Origin: an uncultured Bacteroidia bacterium
Lineage (GTDB): Bacteria; Bacteroidota; Bacteroidia; Bacteroidales; UBA932
Length of the DNA: 40,590 bases
NCBI GenBank assembly: GCA_902780175.1
Contig: CACZEU010000018.1
Location: 1-40,590 of the forward strand
Reading direction: 5' to 3'
Positions 38,541-40,590 of the stretch are shown one piece after another (the stretch's first letter is position 1; every line of letters starts with the position of its first letter). The notes beneath the pieces are model-generated. The model had not been told where the DNA came from, searched no databases, and saw nothing but the letters and a program-made list of their open reading frames with translations. The position numbers were made by a program, and so were the translations under genes.

Positions 38541-39561
38541 ATACGTTTGAGGATTCAAGGGGGACGTCGGCGTATTGCAGGGCGATGCTGTCGAGGATGG
38601 AGTGGATCTCCGCCGGGTCGAGGGAGGTGACAAGGCGCATGCGGGTCAGCTTGAAGTCGGGAAGGCCCTTGAAGTAGCAGCTGAGGTGGCGGCGCATCTC
38701 GAAGATGCCGCGCTTCTCGCCCTTGTAGAGGAGCGACAGGTCGAGGTGACGCTTGGCGAGGGCAACGCGGTCCTTTACGGGGAGAGGAGGGAGCTGCTCA
38801 CCGGTGTCGAGGTAATGGCGGATCTCGCGGAACACCCAGGGGTGGCCGAAGGAGGCGCGGCCAATCATTATGGCATCGACGCCGTAGCGGTCGAAGGCCT
38901 CGCGGGCCTTGGGGCCGTCGGTTATGTCGCCGTTGCCGATTATGGGAATGTGGATGCGGGGGTTGTTCTTTACCTCGCCGATGAGGGTCCAGTCGGCGGA
39001 ACCTTTGTACATCTGCTGGCGGGTGCGGCCGTGGATGGTAAGGGCCTGGATGCCAACGTCCTGGAGACGCTCGGCGAGCTCCGGGATGATCTTGGAATTC
39101 TCGTCCCAGCCAAGGCGGGTCTTGACGGTGACGGGCTTGCCCACGGCCTCCACGACAGCCTTGGTGATGGCGACCATCTTGTCGGGTTCGCGCATCATGC
39201 CGCTGCCGGCGCCGCGTCCGGCTATCTTGCTGACGGGACAGCCGAAATTGATGTCGATGATGTCGGCGCCGTGGCCGCCGGCGATTTCCGCGGCGCGGTC
39301 GGCCATGCGGGCGGCCTCGACCATGGATTCGGGAATGTGACCGTAAATCTGGATGCCGACGGGAGCCTCCTCGGGGAGGGTGCGCATCTTGGCGATGGCC
39401 TTGTCGGCGTCGCGGATCAGGCCGTCGGACGGGACGAATTCAGTATATACCATCGCAGCCCCCTGCTCCTTGCATAACACCCTGAAAGACACATCCGTAA
39501 CATCCTCCATTGGTGCCAGGAACAAAGGCTCGCGGCCAAAATCCAGATCACCGATTTTCAT
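38530..39561 (-). CDS. dusB: tRNA-dihydrouridine synthase (DusB type)
   Basis: A 343-residue FMN enzyme reducing uridines in the tRNA D-loop. Family motifs: LFLAPMEDVTDVSFR, VYTEFVPSDGL, IDINFGCPVSKI (the catalytic Cys), TVKTRLGWDE, LTIHGRTRQQMYKG, IIGNGDITDG and MIGRASFGHPW. I chose ATG at 39561 (MKIGDLDFG). A TTG three codons upstream lies within the -7 box TAAATTTG, so it cannot be inside the transcript. With the start of transcription near 39562, the mRNA may be leaderless. First gene of the dusB-lpxK-GH2 operon. Confidence 0.95.
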
Positions 39562-39567
39562 AGATGA

Positions 39568-39598
39568 CAAATTTAACCGAATTAGCCGTCATTTCCAA
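39568..39598 (-). promoter_or_regulatory. Promoter of the dusB-lpxK-GH2 operon
   Basis: On the minus strand TTG (39598-39596), a 20-bp spacer and TAAATTTG (39575-39568). The -7 box lies only 6 bp from the dusB ATG. Confidence 0.75.
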
Positions 39599-39601
39599 TA
39601 T

Positions 39602-39632
39602 TTGTAACATTAAAAAAAAATTGCGACATTTG
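39602..39632 (+). promoter_or_regulatory. Promoter of tRNA-Ser
   Basis: TTG (39602-39604), a 20-bp spacer that includes an A9 run, and GACATTTG (39625-39632), one mismatch from TAnnTTTG. It lies 13 bp before the tRNA. Confidence 0.6.
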
Positions 39633-39645
39633 CAGTCCCCACCAT

Positions 39646-39730
39646 GGTGAGTTGTCCGAGTGGTTGAAGGAGCCTGCCTCGAAAACAGGTGTACGGCAAC
39701 GTACCGGGGGTTCGAATCCCTCACTCACCG
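39646..39730 (+). tRNA. tRNA-Ser (anticodon CGA)
   Basis: A class II tRNA: the acceptor GGTGAGT (39646-39652) pairs with ACTCACC (39723-39729), with discriminator G39730 as in other serine tRNAs. The loop CTCGAAA gives anticodon CGA, and the closing base pair of the anticodon stem is a C-A mismatch. The long variable arm is GTACG-GCAA-CGTAC. The T-arm is GGGGG/CCCTC with one G-U. CCA is not encoded. Confidence 0.95.
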
Positions 39731-39777
39731 CTCAGGCGTCTGCTGTCGCAGGCGCCTTTCGCGTTGAGTGAGGGATT
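39715..39777. repeat. Inverted repeat of the tRNA-Ser 3' end with nested hairpin
   Basis: AATCCCTCACTCA (39715-39727, inside the tRNA 3' end) is repeated perfectly inverted as TGAGTGAGGGATT (39765-39777). Between them a 9-bp hairpin (39735-39743 with 39748-39756) ends in TTTC and may act as a weak terminator. The same layout, with 7-bp arms, follows tRNA-Pro (31827-31833 with 31861-31867). Confidence 0.8.
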
Positions 39778-39799
39778 ACGCGCTTCGCGCGAATCCTAC

Positions 39800-39922
39800 T
39801 ATCCCCCTGCACCCCCAGGGGACAAGGGGAGGGTTCCCCTTGCGCTGCTGCGCAGCTAACCCCTCTGTCGGCCTTCGGCCTCCAAAAACCATTTGCTCGC
39901 GGTTTGCGAGTCAACTTTTTTT
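39800..39922. repeat. tRNA-downstream GC-rich element, copy 2
   Basis: It begins with TATCCCCC (39800-39807), continues with CCCCCAGGGG, the palindromic GCGCTGCTGCGCAGC, and GTCGGCCTTCGGCCTCC (39867-39883), and ends in a T7 run (39917-39923 area). Copy 1 follows tRNA-Pro at 31881. Confidence 0.6.
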
Positions 39923-39984
39923 AGGGAAAGACACTGGGCGTCATTGACGCTGCTTGAACTTTTAAAAAATTAACGTACTATTGT

Positions 39985-40014
39985 TTGCAATGTTCCGGAA
40001 AAAGAGTAAATTCG
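39985..40014 (+). promoter_or_regulatory. Likely promoter of the peptide-fimbrillin unit
   Basis: TTG (39985-39987), a 19-bp spacer and TAAATTCG (40007-40014), one mismatch from TAnnTTTG. Confidence 0.5.
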
Positions 40015-40102
40015 TTGCTCGCGACATGAGGCAACAGCCCTGTACGGAATTGCCCGTCTGTATTCGCGCCCGCGTAAATAAATATAGTTCAGTCATATAG
40101 CT

Positions 40103-40231
40103 ATGAATCAAACTAAAATAGCTCCGTATCTCTCACCTGAAGTAAAGGTTTTCGAAGTGAAAACCAAAGGCGTCATCTGTACTAGCGGCGGCGTCCAAGA
40201 CTACAACTGGAACCAGTACGAAGAAGAGTAA
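40103..40231 (+). CDS. 42-residue peptide of unknown function, upstream of fimbrillin gene
   Basis: A short open frame coding MNQTKIAPYLSPEVKVFEVK, followed by TKGVICTSGGVQDYNWNQYE and a final EE. It has no signal peptide. The layout (Pro/Tyr start, PEVKVFEVKTKG, then a hydrophobic-Cys-(T/S)-Ser-Gly step and an acidic aromatic tail) resembles small proteins that I recall beside surface-pilin genes in Bacteroidales, often with a GxLCxSG-like step; this recall is not checked. It starts 88 bp after a likely promoter and stops 25 bp before the lipoprotein gene, so the two are probably co-transcribed. The single Cys26 followed by TSGG could be a processing or attachment point; that is inference. 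Confidence 0.65.
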   Translation: MNQTKIAPYLSPEVKVFEVKTKGVICTSGGVQDYNWNQYEEE

Positions 40232-40256
40232 CGCCCCATTTAAAACGAAGGAAGCA

Positions 40257-40590
40257 ATGAATAACATAATGCGATTTTTCAGCATAGCCGCCCTCGTTGC
40301 AACGGGCGCTATCCTTTCAGGCTGCTCCAAGAAAGAAGTGGAGGAGCCGGAAATCCGTAACAATTCGGATAACATCGTAACTGTCACCACAACCATCAAT
40401 CTGGATGAGAATGAGGCCACCAAGGCGCTGGCCATTGACTACGATGCAAGGACGCTCACGAAGACCTTTGCCGTGGGCGATAAGATTGCCATCATCTATC
40501 ATAACAAAAGCGGCAATTTGGATAAGGCGGAGAGTGTGGCCCTTACCGAAAGCGACCTCTTTGGTGGGGGCAAGTCGGCAAAGATTACCG
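40257..40590 (+). CDS. Fimbrillin-like (Mfa/FimA superfamily) lipoprotein, 5' part only
   Basis: The first 111 codons of a gene cut by the window end. It begins MNNIMRFFSIAALVATGAIL and has the lipobox LSGC (Cys23) followed by SKKEVEEPEI, a lipoprotein signal. The mature part has the fimbrillin N-terminal pattern: a first strand TVTTTINLD, then ATKAL, then KTFAVGDKIAIIYHNKSGNL and SVALTESDLFGGGKSA. In this superfamily the lipoprotein is cleaved by an Arg gingipain-type protease and assembled into pili or tip subunits on the cell surface. A small peptide gene lies just upstream in the same direction. Confidence 0.72.
   Translation, partial: MNNIMRFFSIAALVATGAILSGCSKKEVEEPEIRNNSDNIVTVTTTINLDENEATKALAIDYDARTLTKTFAVGDKIAIIYHNKSGNLDKAESVALTESDLFGGGKSAKIT

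Larger units (their letters stand above)
39731..40102. other. Spacer between tRNA-Ser and the small-peptide gene
   Basis: This 372-bp stretch has no supported gene. It contains the inverted tRNA end, the second tRNA-downstream element (39800-39922), an AT-rich zone from about 39960, and a likely promoter (39985-40014) with a leader of about 80 nt up to the small gene at 40103. Confidence 0.7.

Noticed and set aside
39715-39777. Attachment site of an integrated element at tRNA-Ser
   Set aside because: Integration leaves a direct repeat of the tRNA 3' end; this repeat is inverted, and no integrase gene is visible in the window.

Overview
The window looks like chromosomal DNA of a member of the Bacteroidales (Bacteroidota). 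The evidence is: the 16S rRNA 3' end ends in the Bacteroidota-style sequence GGAACACCTCCTTT; there is a SusC/SusD pair followed by a row of surface-type lipoproteins; promoters repeatedly fit the Bacteroidota consensus TTG-N19/21-TAnnTTTG; there is a BACON-domain lipoprotein and, at the right edge, a fimbrillin-like lipoprotein. Most genes are GC-rich, with one clearly AT-rich stretch at about 20.6-22.9 kb. I cannot name the genus.

Left part (1-20189). The 3' end of 16S rRNA is followed by tRNA-Ile(GAU) and tRNA-Ala(UGC), then a strong intrinsic terminator instead of 23S rRNA. Next comes a tightly overlapped operon (sugar MFS transporter, FAD-dependent oxidoreductase lipoprotein, DUF5009/HGSNAT-like membrane acyltransferase). 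A convergent metallophosphoesterase follows. Then a seven-gene minus-strand polysaccharide-utilisation operon runs from 17715 down to 5438: N-acylglucosamine 2-epimerase, SusC, SusD, DUF5018-like lipoprotein, NAGPA-type phosphodiester glycosidase, GHL10-type glycosyl hydrolase, BACON lipoprotein, terminator. A ROK-family repressor and a DUF4434 protein diverge from it. The gene set suggests use of a glycan containing ManNAc/GlcNAc with sugar-1-phosphodiester bonds. Gram-positive cell-wall material (wall teichoic acid linkage unit plus peptidoglycan strands) is my leading hypothesis.

Middle part (20190-31712). A hairpin-repeat intergenic region leads into an AT-rich pair (TPR membrane regulator and a small lipoprotein) that looks acquired. 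Housekeeping follows: acpP, then the operon mdh-ABC ATPase-uvrC, a frameshifted 4'-phosphopantetheinyl transferase, a TPR protein overlapping an EnvC-type murein hydrolase factor, and an ECF sigma factor followed by a protein that joins an anti-sigma-like end, one membrane helix, an Ala/Pro/Glu-rich linker and a C-terminal outer-membrane beta-barrel.

Right part (31713-40590). tRNA-Pro, a repeat-rich spacer, a stand-alone succinate dehydrogenase cytochrome b gene with its own terminator, pyrH-frr, and the minus-strand operon dusB-lpxK-GH2 beta-galactosidase. Then tRNA-Ser(CGA), a spacer holding a diverged second copy of the element found after tRNA-Pro, a 42-residue peptide gene, and the start of a fimbrillin-like lipoprotein cut by the window edge. 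Two classes of undescribed intergenic repeat stand out: hairpin units with a 51-52 nt period at two loci, and a tRNA-downstream element whose internal spacing is conserved.
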